Shown: in pieces, positions 35,742 to 44,446 of the stretch | Position numbering within the stretch: position 1 is the first letter of the stretch | How the letters are laid out: each line of letters starts with the position of its first letter | NCBI RefSeq assembly: GCF_003576475.1 | Contig: NZ_QWGR01000024.1 | Location: 1-47,198 of the forward strand | Length of the DNA stretch: 47,198 nt | Direction: 5' to 3' | Source: Maribellus luteus | GTDB taxonomy: Bacteria > Bacteroidota > Bacteroidia > Bacteroidales > Prolixibacteraceae | The notes under the pieces: model-generated | Told to the model about the DNA's origin: nothing | The model's database searches: none | What the model saw: the letters and a program-made list of their open reading frames with translations, nothing else | Translations under genes and position numbers: made by a program

Positions 35742-36491
35742 ATGCTTATGATTTATGCTATAGTTGATAATGACAAGGTAGAAGCATTCCCAAATGGGAA
35801 AGGAATTTGTGAAGAATGTGGAAATCCAGTATTCTCAAAATGTGGAGAATTAAAAGTCTGGCATTGGTCTCACCATAAGAATCCAGAATGTGACAATTGG
35901 CATGAACCAGAGACACAGTGGCATTACCACTGGAAAAAATCATTTGGAAAAACAAATTCAGAAATAGTAATAGAAAAGGATGGGATAAAACATCGAGCAG
36001 ATGTTTTTACTAATTCGGGAGTGGTTATTGAACTTCAAAATTCTCCAATCAAACCAGAGGTAATAAGAAAAAGAGAGGCTTTCTATGGGGAAAGAATGAT
36101 TTGGGTAATTCATGGGATTGATTTTCGTACTAATTTCAAAATCGTAAAAAGAAGTCCTGTTAAATACATTCGCAACTATAGATGGCAATATGGTGACCCA
36201 CAAAGCGAAATGGTCAGAACTGTTCCTAATCCAATTCCAACCAACGAAGGCATTTATGAATTTGATTGGAAATATTCGCGAAGTAGTTGGTCAGGAGTAA
36301 CCAGACCTACTTTCATTGATTTTGGTGGGAAAAATCTTTTTTGGGTAAAAAATGGAATGGGATGGTCATCAGGTAATGGTGATTTTATTTTGAAAGAGTC
36401 ATTTATTAATAAATACCAAGGTAATTTTATGTATTTCAGCAATAACCATGAATTCCATTTTGATGATAATGATTTGATTAAAGAATACTGA
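35742..36491 (+). CDS. CoiA-like predicted nuclease
   Basis: 249 residues from ATG 35742 (35748 also possible). N-terminal zinc-finger-like CEECGNPVFSKCG followed by WHWSHHKNPECDNWHEPETQWH (kept short here as the WHEP...WH block), then IKHRADVF and VVIELQNSPI, the D...ExQ nuclease core of the CoiA family (competence-linked, processing incoming DNA). The C-terminal half (about 130 residues) is unassigned. The longer frame starting at 35658 would translate through both hairpins and is rejected. Function as a nuclease is inferred from the motif. Confidence 0.75.
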   Translation: MLMIYAIVDNDKVEAFPNGKGICEECGNPVFSKCGELKVWHWSHHKNPECDNWHEPETQWHYHWKKSFGKTNSEIVIEKDGIKHRADVFTNSGVVIELQNSPIKPEVIRKREAFYGERMIWVIHGIDFRTNFKIVKRSPVKYIRNYRWQYGDPQSEMVRTVPNPIPTNEGIYEFDWKYSRSSWSGVTRPTFIDFGGKNLFWVKNGMGWSSGNGDFILKESFINKYQGNFMYFSNNHEFHFDDNDLIKEY

Positions 36492-36570
36492 AATTTAAAA
36501 GCAAAAAAACTACCTTAACGTTAATAATGAAAATAATTTCCTGTTTATCCATCTTTAACAAACTTGACAA

Positions 36571-37659
36571 ATGCCTTTAAACGAAATCTTGAAAGATTAC
36601 AGAACCAATCTACCTATAGAAAGAAAGCGAAACTCCAATTTTAGAGAGACCTTATACCAAAGACTAAAAAACTATGAGGCGTTAATTGATTTTACAGATA
36701 ATATACCGCCAGATGTAGAATGGGGAGAAGGTAAGATGCCATTCGGTAAACGAATTTATGAACTCATTGAAGGCATAATAAAAACAGTTGATGCCTACTA
36801 TGAAGGCAATCCTCACAAAGCATACACCATCCTCAACAGAACATTGAACTTATGTGAAATGACAAAAATTCTTAATAAGGATTTATCTCTTGCCGAGAAT
36901 TCAAACTTATTTAGAATAAGAACTGTAAATAGTAACTACCCTTTAAGCAAAAAGGAAATATTTCACATACCTTTTAATATGAGAGAAAGAGTTGCCACTC
37001 AGAGGTATAGTATTCCTGGATTACCTTGTCTATATCTTGCCAACTCTATTTACGTCAGTTGGGAAGAACTTGGGAGACCATCAGACAATATAATTCAAGC
37101 TTCAAGATTCTGCAATACAAGAGAACTGAGACTTTTAGATTTAACCAATGATATTTACTCGAATAAATATGATGCAGGAAATAACCCAATTGAAAATTGG
37201 CAACTATTTTATTATTTAACGATTTGGCCATTAGTTGCTGCATGCTCAGTCAAAGTACCAGATAGGAATGCTACCTTTAAACCAGAATACATAATTCCTC
37301 AGTTATTATTGCAATGGATTAACAAAAATGAACTTGATGGAATTAAATACTCCTCAACGCATATAGACCTGAATAACACCAACCATGTAGGACACATGTA
37401 TAATATAGTTGTTCCTGTAAAGTCATTTGACAAGGATGAAGGTTATTGTGATGAGTTGGTTGAAATGTTCAAGGTAAGCAGTGTAATTCCCATGCAATTA
37501 ACTCAGATTGCTATGAACAGAATTGTTGAAGGAGATTTACGCAATGAAGATTTAAGAGGTATTGAACTAATTGAAGGGAACAGAATTTTATACTCTGTCT
37601 CTTCTTTTGGAAAACTTGAAGCACAACTAATGAAACTTGAACCTACCAAGATTCAATAA
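36571..37659 (+). CDS. RES-domain protein (NAD-degrading toxin fold)
   Basis: 362 residues. A helical N-terminal domain of about 105 residues precedes a RES domain: FRIR (114-117), HIPFNMRERVATQRYSIPG (132-150), CLYLANS (153-159), WEEL (164-167), and the C-terminal DGIKYSS and YNIVVPV strands. RES proteins such as MbcT degrade NAD+ through conserved Arg, Tyr/Glu and Ser residues, all present here. The usual partner, a Xre-MbcA-type antitoxin, is not adjacent. It ends with its own terminator. Either a stand-alone defence/toxin protein or a non-toxic NAD-binding member. Confidence 0.78.
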   Translation: MPLNEILKDYRTNLPIERKRNSNFRETLYQRLKNYEALIDFTDNIPPDVEWGEGKMPFGKRIYELIEGIIKTVDAYYEGNPHKAYTILNRTLNLCEMTKILNKDLSLAENSNLFRIRTVNSNYPLSKKEIFHIPFNMRERVATQRYSIPGLPCLYLANSIYVSWEELGRPSDNIIQASRFCNTRELRLLDLTNDIYSNKYDAGNNPIENWQLFYYLTIWPLVAACSVKVPDRNATFKPEYIIPQLLLQWINKNELDGIKYSSTHIDLNNTNHVGHMYNIVVPVKSFDKDEGYCDELVEMFKVSSVIPMQLTQIAMNRIVEGDLRNEDLRGIELIEGNRILYSVSSFGKLEAQLMKLEPTKIQ

Positions 37660-37667
37660 TTGGCTTT

Positions 37668-37709
37668 ATAAAAGGTCACCACTAACAGTGACCTTTTATC
37701 TTCTTTTTT
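37668..37709 (+). terminator. RES gene terminator
   Basis: ATAAAAGGTCAC, 8-nt loop, GTGACCTTTTAT (12-bp stem), then TTCTTTTTT. Confidence 0.85.
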
Positions 37710-37837
37710 CAGTGGTATTTTTTCTTCACACATCTCAGGAAATACCATCTCAAAAAACTTTTAAAAATACAGCAGAAAACCTGTTTGAAATGATGTGTAA
37801 TTTGCAAATATTTTACAGTACAGCGGTGTATAGAGTG

Positions 37838-38146
37838 TCATGTTTTCCTCATCTTTAACCTTATACCAAGCCACAATACACGGATTATTTTTGCATAAAT
37901 TAACAGTGCAAATATGTACCCCAACCAATAGGACAATACATCCTTTCCTGCATCATAGATACCTATATTCAGTCCAATAGCCTTACCCATTAGTGAGAAG
38001 GGTATAATTATCCCATGCCAGAAACCAAGTAGTATATAATTATTCCCGGAATCAAATACACTTGTTGCATTCTCAGTGCTTGATGCACACCCAAAAAACA
38101 AAAGGGCTATAACATAAATGAAAATGAGGTGTTTTATAATTTTCAT
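37838..38146 (-). CDS. small membrane lipoprotein, unknown
   Basis: 102 residues: signal peptide with lipobox LFFGC (Cys20) and two further hydrophobic segments (about 38-58 and 70-90) ending in a basic tail (RLKMRKT). Lipid anchor plus helices suggests an inner-membrane protein. No family recognised. Convergent to the RES gene. Confidence 0.6.
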   Translation of the reverse strand: MKIIKHLIFIYVIALLFFGCASSTENATSVFDSGNNYILLGFWHGIIIPFSLMGKAIGLNIGIYDAGKDVLSYWLGYIFALLIYAKIIRVLWLGIRLKMRKT

Positions 38147-38517
38147 AGTATTCAGTTTTAATATTATTTGTGATTTTACACCCTATTCCACTGCTGGAAA
38201 GGGTTAATTTCAAAATGAAGTTTGTTGTCAAAATTGATTTGTACAGCAGTGTGAAGTGGTAGTAGATTAAAGTTTTCTTTAATCGGCTATTTTATAAATG
38301 AAAGGAATTAAGTGAAAGGGAGAAAATGGTAAAAATTGGGGGTGAGGGGACACCTTCACATGCAAATATTAAAGTTCAAAACTTTAATTTCAGCCCAATT
38401 AAAGTTTCAATATTTAGAATCTTAAAGTTTTTTCTTAAACAGTTGAAGATGTATTACAGATAAATTGAAGATGTAAAATTTAAACAATGCTTAGCCATAA
38501 GCCAAGCATTGCTAAAT
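38147..38517. other. 371-bp gene-free region
   Basis: No gene found. Contains two ACTGCTG motifs in opposite orientation (near 38188 and 38241-38250, the latter GTACAGCAGT) that recur at 40634-40788, a run of homopurine/AT-rich sequence, and the terminator at 38485-38511. Confidence 0.6.
38485..38511 (-). terminator. terminator of 38518 gene
   Basis: Minus strand CAATGCTT...AAGCATTG with inner GGC/GCC-like pairs, followed by TTTAAATTTT. Confidence 0.65.
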
Positions 38518-38874
38518 TCAGACTGTTTCAACTTCCAGTTCTTCCAGTTCCTCAACCTCTCTGGCTTGCTGCTCTGTGAGATGGGATTCTGGGACATACT
38601 GCCACCTGTGATTCAGATGAACAATTTCACCATCAGAATTCACATGTTCAAATGGAGGAACTTCCACTTTCTGAATGCACCCCGGTAATTCTTTACCAAT
38701 CATCATTTTGGCCTCATCAAATTCCAGAGTTGAAGGAATACTGGCTTTTCTGGCAGCCACATACACATTCCCGGAATTACTTGTCACAATTTGTAATTCA
38801 TCTTGCACAATCAGCGCAATAAAGTCATTTCCTTCATGACTTGTTCTTTTAACACAATCCACAATTGTTACCAT
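38518..38874 (-). CDS. unknown 118-aa acidic-tailed protein
   Basis: 118 residues: beta-rich core (ALIVQDELQIVTSNSGNVYVAARKAS), then EFDEAKMMIGKELPG and a strongly acidic C-terminus (QQAREVEELEELEVETV). No family recognised; similar short proteins are frequent in Bacteroidetes mobile elements near replication genes. An acidic tail with a small beta core recalls SSB, but the aromatic/OB pattern is not convincing. Confidence 0.6.
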   Translation of the reverse strand: MVTIVDCVKRTSHEGNDFIALIVQDELQIVTSNSGNVYVAARKASIPSTLEFDEAKMMIGKELPGCIQKVEVPPFEHVNSDGEIVHLNHRWQYVPESHLTEQQAREVEELEELEVETV

Positions 38875-38889
38875 GATTTCTAACTTTTA

Positions 38890-39163
38890 AAGATTAATAA
38901 TTTGAATACTTCACTTTGCTGCACTTGCAGTTCAAAGCCAAGTGGGGGTAGGGTGGATTCAGGGAGGTAGAGGAAAAAAGAATTATTAATCCTGCTGCTG
39001 AAGAAAACTGAAATCTATGCTGCCATGGGGGGTGTTTCAGAAATCAAAGATGATGGTAGGGGATTTACAGGGAGGATTGCGTAGTTGCAAACTGGTCCAA
39101 AAATTTTTTATAAAAAATTTAATAGCTTACTTTATGTAAACTTTTATCAGAATTACTCACATT
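38890..39163. other. 274-bp non-coding region upstream of 39164 gene
   Basis: G-rich patches (GTGGGGGTAGGG, GGGAGG twice, ATGGGGGG) alternate with A+T-rich sequence, and AAAAATTTTTTATAAAAAATTT (39099-39120 region) is an AT palindrome-like block. It should contain promoters of both divergent genes, but none fits the consensus. Confidence 0.4.
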
Positions 39164-39790
39164 ATGAATAGTTCATTCCTAACCTTAACGGATATTCTTT
39201 CATATCTACTTCCTGGATTATTGGTCTCAATTGCAATAATCTTCAAGAAGTTTCCAGACTATATATGGCAACCAAAAGAAAAGGTTGGAGTTGGCGCAAC
39301 AGTACTCGTCTTAGCTATATCCTACTTCATTGGAATATTAACATTTAGAGCAAGTGAGTCTGTTGTGATATACCCTTTCAAATGGTACTATGATGAAAAC
39401 ATATTAGAAGGGATTATTAGAAAATTCCCGGATTTAGATTTTATTAAAAATTCCCTGCAAAACCGATTAAACTTAACAGACAAAACAAATATCTCAGTGT
39501 ACAGATATGTGAAGGTTATTGTTCAGGAAAAAGCCATTAATAGTGCAATTTCTGCTGAACGCTATATTACAATATCTCATTTTTTTAGAAATTTAATTGT
39601 CTGCTTTCCAGTTGCCTTATTGGTTTTTCTGTCCTCCTTCAAAAAATTTCATAAAATTAAATACATCATTATATCTGTAGTTTTAATTGGAATTGTTGAA
39701 TTTGGAATTGCAAAAGCATTTCTTGCTTTTTGGTCAGCAAGCGTATGGGAATATTTTAGAGCTTTTGTCATACTCGAATGCTATGGCTAA
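39164..39790 (+). CDS. four-helix membrane protein, unknown
   Basis: 208 residues with hydrophobic segments at about 5-23, 41-60, 138-156 and 165-190, and a soluble loop of about 75 residues (65-135) rich in charged residues. The pattern is of a membrane protein with one large loop. No family is recognised. It converges on the SRAP gene with 10 bp between stops. Confidence 0.65.
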   Translation: MNSSFLTLTDILSYLLPGLLVSIAIIFKKFPDYIWQPKEKVGVGATVLVLAISYFIGILTFRASESVVIYPFKWYYDENILEGIIRKFPDLDFIKNSLQNRLNLTDKTNISVYRYVKVIVQEKAINSAISAERYITISHFFRNLIVCFPVALLVFLSSFKKFHKIKYIIISVVLIGIVEFGIAKAFLAFWSASVWEYFRAFVILECYG

Positions 39791-39800
39791 AATTAATTCA

Positions 39801-40634
39801 TTATTCATATTTAACCTCAATTCCAGCTCTTTCTGCCATTGTGATTCCAAGACTTTCTCTGACCTCTCTTTTTCTCTTTCTTGAAAGCTTGTAATCCGGT
39901 TCATATAACACTCTTTCACCTGCTGGATGAACCAGTGAAATGTCATTGAGGGTCTTGTCTTTTATCTTATCTGAGATTGGAAAAGCATTCATCTGTGCAG
40001 CAGGGTAAGAGTTCAGCATATTGAGAGTCTGGCTGAGTTCAGAATTAGACCTTAGCCATCTTCCTTCTTCCTGCTGTGGAAGGATAACAGGCATTCTTTT
40101 ATATCCGAGTTTCTGCAACAAACTGTTTGCTGGAACTGTGATTATGGCACAAGCATACACACTTTCACCTGCTGTATCATCATTCTGCATGCTGTACAAT
40201 CCAGCAAATGCAAAAGGTCTCTGTTTATCCCGGAGATATACCAAGTGTGGATTACTTTCAATACCTACAATAAAGGCATCAGCTAAAATCATACACCTTT
40301 GCTGCCTGATTAGCTGCTTAAATTCTGGTTGAAGAAAAATGGCTCTTGAACCTGAATAATGTGGGTCATCTTGAAGATTTCTATTTCCTTCTGCTCTTAT
40401 AAAATGTAGAGTTTGAATATTGTTTCTTTTCTGAACATTAAGGCCAAACCTGAACTTGTGTATTTCTTTCTTTACAGCATCTGTAATGACATATACCTCA
40501 TCACCTGCTGCAATGTTATAGTTTGGCTCATAGGTCACAGCATCAGCAAAGTGTGCCATGTTAAACCGTGCTTTTACCCTGTCAATATTGCTTGCTAAAA
40601 TAAACCTGTCAAACATGATAATATTATTATCCAA
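39801..40634 (-). CDS. SRAP (YedK/HMCES-like) protein with lost active site
   Basis: 277 residues with clear SRAP fold: an aligned N-terminus MFDRF (7-11; family MCGRY/F), EPNYNIAAGDEVYVI, FIRAEGN (family NARxE), RCMILADAFIVG (family RCLIPADGFYEW) and YKRMPVIL (family HDRMPVIL). Active SRAP proteins crosslink abasic sites through Cys2. Here Cys is Phe (codon TTT, one base from TGT), the catalytic Glu is Val, the catalytic His is Tyr and the Asn of NAR is changed, so crosslinking should be lost. The fold and the substrate-binding Arg/Glu remain, which suggests a DNA-binding role. Start: ATG 40634 or the internal ATG of MFDRF (40616). Confidence 0.85.
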   Translation of the reverse strand: MDNNIIMFDRFILASNIDRVKARFNMAHFADAVTYEPNYNIAAGDEVYVITDAVKKEIHKFRFGLNVQKRNNIQTLHFIRAEGNRNLQDDPHYSGSRAIFLQPEFKQLIRQQRCMILADAFIVGIESNPHLVYLRDKQRPFAFAGLYSMQNDDTAGESVYACAIITVPANSLLQKLGYKRMPVILPQQEEGRWLRSNSELSQTLNMLNSYPAAQMNAFPISDKIKDKTLNDISLVHPAGERVLYEPDYKLSRKRKREVRESLGITMAERAGIEVKYE

Positions 40635-40986
40635 CTGCTGGATGATAAATTAAACCTTTTAGTGAAAACTTGTAATGTTTAAACAGAGAAAAATTTGAAT
40701 ACTATTACACTGCTGGATGACAAAATCTGGAATAATACTCTTTTTACTGCTGTACTATACAGCTAATATTTCCTACTCACTGCTGTACATGATTTGACCT
40801 TAAAGGTTTTCCCCACACCCCTTTCCAAAAGATAATTATATATAGGGTATTTCTATAGACGAAGATTTCAACGAATGATTTTGATACCCAAAAATTAACT
40901 ATCATTCGTTGATTTCACAGAATGATTTTAAGGCGTTTTTTCTTGCGTATATGACAATGACGGATAAAGAAGTCCAATTGATTGCC
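40635..40986. other. 352-bp gene-free origin candidate region
   Basis: Contains four ACTGCTG motifs in one orientation (40634-40645 and 40709-40720 as ACTGCTGGATGA; 40746-40755 and 40779-40788 as ACTGCTGTAC), an A+T-rich stretch (40830-40860) and a 12-bp inverted repeat with a partial third copy (40868-40929). It borders the replication module. An origin or regulatory role is inferred. Confidence 0.5.
40868..40929. repeat. inverted/direct repeats, possible ori
   Basis: TCAACGAATGAT (40868-40879) and ATCATTCGTTGA (40901-40912) are perfect 12-bp inverted repeats 21 bp apart; GAATGATTTT occurs as direct repeat at 40873-40882 and 40920-40929. Confidence 0.7.
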
Positions 40987-42147
40987 TCAATCAAATTCAT
41001 CCCAATATGACGTGTAATAATTAGTTTGTTGACCTGATTGAATATTGATTAATACAGGCATAACTGCATCCAAGAATTTTTTACTGTCTTCCATGTATAT
41101 TTCAGCTAACTCAGGAACTTTTTGGGGATTAATGGTGAAAGTATTTTTAGGGACTTTCTTATTTCCGACTTGAATGTTAACCTTACCTTTAATCAAGAAT
41201 TTCAAATTGATAAACTCATTAATTATTTTCTTCCGGGAAAAATATATTCCCAAGTGATGTCTAAACTGCTCCTCTGAAAAATTCAATTCACCTTTAAACT
41301 GAATGTAAGTGAGGATGAAGAATTCAAACAAAACTCTTTTATCAAGGGGGACTTCTGGTTTATAATTTCTAAGGTTCTTTAAGAACACGCTAAACACCAT
41401 TCTTAGACTATCTCTCTCCTTTAACATTTTATATGCCCTGTTGACAATCCCTTTCATTGGCATATTCAGCCCGTAGTCTGAAAGTATAAATTCTAATGTC
41501 TTCGTAATTGGAATACCTTCATTTCCACAATTTAAAGCCAGAGTAAAAATAAATTTATCCCAGTCTTGCTGACTAAAACTGTATAATTGACTTGTAAAAA
41601 CAACCTGCCTATTGAATTCTTCCCTGTATATCCCATCCATAATTGAAAAAGCATTTTGTTTTGATAATCTTAAATCAATTTCAAATACGACACTATTGGG
41701 ATTAAAATAAATAGCAGGGTCAAATGAAAGTTGACATGTTATCTTTTCATCACTCTGGAAGTCAAGTGTTCCATTGGAAACGATACTTTGATATGCTTCA
41801 AATACTTGCCTATATGCAATAATATGATGGCCATCTATACAGTCTGTGTTAACCAAGACAATTAATCCACTTCTTTCTCTATTCCTGAAACAGCAGTATG
41901 TCGTTGATAATTCAATAACACTTTGAAAAGTGCTTTCAAGTTCTTCAAGTGAATCTGAACCGAATCTTAACATTATAAGTCTTGAATAAATCAACGTGTT
42001 TTTCCTATTCCCTGAAATACTCATAACCCCGGATGGTGAAAAGAAAAACTCCTGATTATTATTCTCTCGGATTGCCTTTACTACTTCATCAAATTCAACC
42101 TTGACTGTATCAATTGTTCTTGAATCCTTATATATTGAGACTTTCAT
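40987..42147 (-). CDS. BT4734/VirE-like N-terminal domain replication protein
   Basis: 386 residues. The N-terminal 160 residues fit the BT4734-like domain found in front of primase/helicase proteins of Bacteroidetes elements: VSIYKDSRTIDTVKVEFDEV, FFFSPSGVMSISGNRKN, SGLIVLVNTDC, YRQVFEAYQSIV and CQLSFDPAIYFNPNS. The rest (about 200-386) is a helical/winged-helix-like region. Probably a primase-like or origin-binding partner of the adjacent SF3 helicase. No clear primase DxD triad is visible, so catalytic primase activity is not certain. Confidence 0.65.
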   Translation of the reverse strand: MKVSIYKDSRTIDTVKVEFDEVVKAIRENNNQEFFFSPSGVMSISGNRKNTLIYSRLIMLRFGSDSLEELESTFQSVIELSTTYCCFRNRERSGLIVLVNTDCIDGHHIIAYRQVFEAYQSIVSNGTLDFQSDEKITCQLSFDPAIYFNPNSVVFEIDLRLSKQNAFSIMDGIYREEFNRQVVFTSQLYSFSQQDWDKFIFTLALNCGNEGIPITKTLEFILSDYGLNMPMKGIVNRAYKMLKERDSLRMVFSVFLKNLRNYKPEVPLDKRVLFEFFILTYIQFKGELNFSEEQFRHHLGIYFSRKKIINEFINLKFLIKGKVNIQVGNKKVPKNTFTINPQKVPELAEIYMEDSKKFLDAVMPVLINIQSGQQTNYYTSYWDEFD

Positions 42148-42193
42148 AGTTCTTAATTTGTTTTGTGAATTATCAAAAACCTTATGCCCAAAC

Positions 42194-42214
42194 CAAGAGC
42201 TGGTAAGGCTCTTG
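42194..42214 (-). terminator. possible terminator after SF3 helicase gene
   Basis: CAAGAGC, 7-nt loop, GCTCTTG, 7-bp stem with only a weak T run on the minus strand. Confidence 0.45.
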
Positions 42215-42234
42215 ACTGGATTTAGAATTGGGCA

Positions 42235-43707
42235 TTAGGTGATTGGATGTGAAACAAAGAGTATGTACCGGGTGCTTCCTGTATGTCCTTCCACAACTTT
42301 GTACTTATTGTAAGCCCCCCAAGTCCTAAGCCAGTGAGTAAAAGTTCTCTGGTTAAGCTGGTACTTATATTCAGGATATTCCTTTATGAAGTTTAGATAA
42401 AGGACTTTCTTATCCAGTTGAGTATTAAGCTCAATATGATGGTTTGCAAACTCAATGAATTCCTCACAAGTACTGTTTACCAGTTTTGTGTACCTTAGAT
42501 TTATTGGTTCTGGCTCAATCAAACCTTCTTTCATGTACAATTGAAGACACCGCAACATGGTATTGTAGAAGAAATTCCATTCAGTTTCATTCCACTCATC
42601 AAAAAAATTCTTGCTGTATTTATCCCTTGGGGTAAAATCAGCATTAAAGGTGGACGATACCTCAAATTCCCACATCCTTCTTTTGAATGAGTTGCTCTCA
42701 CCATTAATCGCATAATTGGTTGTAATGGCAACTTTAGGGGCTTTCTCATGAGGAATAAAGACATGGTTCTCGTACTTCCTTCTTCTATATAAGCCAGTTG
42801 TCATCAGGGCAAAGATTTGCTCAAAATCAAAATCCTTTTTAACATCATCAAAGAGGAGAATTCCCGTATCAAGTTCTACTGATGAAAGTTCAAACCATTC
42901 ACGTTGGTCATATTTTTTACCATCAACAATTGCAAGGTTTCTGATTTTGCCAATGGCACTAATTAGCAGGGTCTTTCCACTGCCCCCATTGGGTAATCCG
43001 TTAACAAACATATCCATCAAAATGATAGCCTTATTTGTTGTACCATCCTTGAATTTATGAAGCAGGTAACCAATTGCGGTTGACAGGGATTTCAGTCTCT
43101 TCAATGATTGTTCTTCTTCATTTACTACTGTCAAATCCCTTAAAAACTGCATGAAATCTGATGAGTTTATCAAGCTGGCAACATTTACTAAGTTGAAAGG
43201 AAAATCAATTATGCTGCTCTCCCAGATATATTCATCGTAATCTTCATAATTATTCAGTGTAATTTTTTCTGCTGTAACTTTCAATATGCCATTTGAGAAG
43301 AAAAAGTAACCAGCCTCCTTAGTATCATCCAAAAATTTCAAGTTTAATGGCGGAAGCAATTTTAAGTTCTTATCGCCAAAAAGAGAAGTGTTCCGATGCA
43401 AGGAATCCAAAATTGGTCCACTTTCACCGTTTTCAGCAGTTACTTCAATGATATGTTCTTTCGCTAATCCCAGCAAATAACTTATACCGACTTCTGAGAC
43501 AAGATTGCCATCTACTTTAACAATCATTGGTTCTCCCTTCTTTTTGGTCTTCTCATCTGGATAATAAAGTCCGATGCCCTTGCTGGCAAAGAATTCATAG
43601 AGGAGGTGGGGGCTAATTTGCCCCTCACCTGTCCAGAAAATAACTTCTGGGATTCTATTCTGAGAATTATTTTCGTATTCCGATATTACACTATTTCTCG
43701 TTTCCAT
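42235..43707 (-). CDS. SF3/D5-like replication helicase
   Basis: 490 residues with a superfamily 3 ATPase: Walker A NGGSGKTLL, Walker B GILLFDDV, sensor ITTNYAI and GRRKYE-type basic loop YRRRKYENHVF, followed by a C-terminal winged helix (LNQRTFTHWLRTWGAY). The N-terminal about 200 residues, with a SIIDFPFNL-type wing and a FFFSNGI hinge, resemble the D5_N region. SF3 helicases drive replication of plasmids, phages and satellites, so this suggests the element replicates after excision. Starts 1 bp after the 102-aa gene. Confidence 0.85.
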   Translation of the reverse strand: METRNSVISEYENNSQNRIPEVIFWTGEGQISPHLLYEFFASKGIGLYYPDEKTKKKGEPMIVKVDGNLVSEVGISYLLGLAKEHIIEVTAENGESGPILDSLHRNTSLFGDKNLKLLPPLNLKFLDDTKEAGYFFFSNGILKVTAEKITLNNYEDYDEYIWESSIIDFPFNLVNVASLINSSDFMQFLRDLTVVNEEEQSLKRLKSLSTAIGYLLHKFKDGTTNKAIILMDMFVNGLPNGGSGKTLLISAIGKIRNLAIVDGKKYDQREWFELSSVELDTGILLFDDVKKDFDFEQIFALMTTGLYRRRKYENHVFIPHEKAPKVAITTNYAINGESNSFKRRMWEFEVSSTFNADFTPRDKYSKNFFDEWNETEWNFFYNTMLRCLQLYMKEGLIEPEPINLRYTKLVNSTCEEFIEFANHHIELNTQLDKKVLYLNFIKEYPEYKYQLNQRTFTHWLRTWGAYNKYKVVEGHTGSTRYILFVSHPIT

Positions 43708-43708
43708 G

Positions 43709-44017
43709 TTAATTCCTCCCCTGATTAGATGAATATTCGGTAAAACTGATTGCCAATAGGTGCTTCTTCATTATTTGCTTAATAGCAGTAATAGGAAGCA
43801 ACATTTTTTTATGAATTCTGAAATATTCAGTAATTCTTGAATACATTTTTTTATTCATAAAATACCAGTTCTCGTCCTCTGGTGGATTAAACTCAACCAC
43901 ACCAGCCCTCTTATTAAATCGGAATTCATAGGAGTATTGAAAGACCTCATCTATATCAAGAAATATGTCTAATGTTGGTCCATTAATATCCGCCTTAGTG
44001 AATACTTGCTTTAACAT
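43709..44017 (-). CDS. small unknown protein between Xis and helicase
   Basis: 102 residues: acidic beta-rich N-terminus (DIFLDIDEVFQYSYEF), then NPPEDENWYFMNKKMY and a basic C-terminal helix. No family recognised. Its start overlaps the Xis-like gene's end by 7 bp and its stop is 1 bp before the helicase gene, so it is part of the same operon and may be a replication accessory. Confidence 0.6.
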   Translation of the reverse strand: MLKQVFTKADINGPTLDIFLDIDEVFQYSYEFRFNKRAGVVEFNPPEDENWYFMNKKMYSRITEYFRIHKKMLLPITAIKQIMKKHLLAISFTEYSSNQGRN

Positions 44018-44310
44018 GACAATCCCCCTTTCTTATTAATGATAAGGTTGGCAGCCTTGTCAGTTATTTCCTGAATAGTACTTTGCCTGTTTCTTAGCAT
44101 CCACTCATCAAGTTCACTTCTTTTGAAGTAGATTATCTTACCTTCTGGTTTATAATGGGGAATTCTTTGTGCAGAAGTCTTCTTATAAAGATTTGACTTA
44201 CTGATTCCAAGATATTGACTTGCCTCATCTACTGTCAAAATCTCCTTTTTCATCAGATTCTGTTCTTCCAGAAGCTGATTCAGTTTTTCAAGTTGTTCTA
44301 AATTTGACAT
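44011..44310 (-). CDS. excisionase-like HTH_17 protein
   Basis: 99 residues. MerR-like winged HTH of the excisionase family: ILTVDEASQYLGISKSNLYKKT, then the wing and basic patch RIPHYKPEGKIIYFKRSELDEWM. Members bend DNA at att sites to direct excision or regulate element genes. N-terminal helix LEQLEKLNQLLEEQN is probably a coiled-coil dimer part. First gene of the minus-strand replication operon. Confidence 0.85.
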   Translation of the reverse strand: MSNLEQLEKLNQLLEEQNLMKKEILTVDEASQYLGISKSNLYKKTSAQRIPHYKPEGKIIYFKRSELDEWMLRNRQSTIQEITDKAANLIINKKGGLSC

Positions 44311-44446
44311 CGCATTTAATTTTTAAGATTAAAAACTATGCCATCGATGGCTTGTTATTAGAAATTTCTAAGACAAACATCAGCAATAAAAAACAACTGA
44401 TATTTAAAAAGTTAAGATGGGATTAATCGAAAGATTAAGGTAAAGA

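Noticed and set aside
37637..37858. 73-aa plus-strand frame after the RES gene
   Set aside because: Overlaps the RES stop and terminator, and its hydrophobic part is translation of the T tract.
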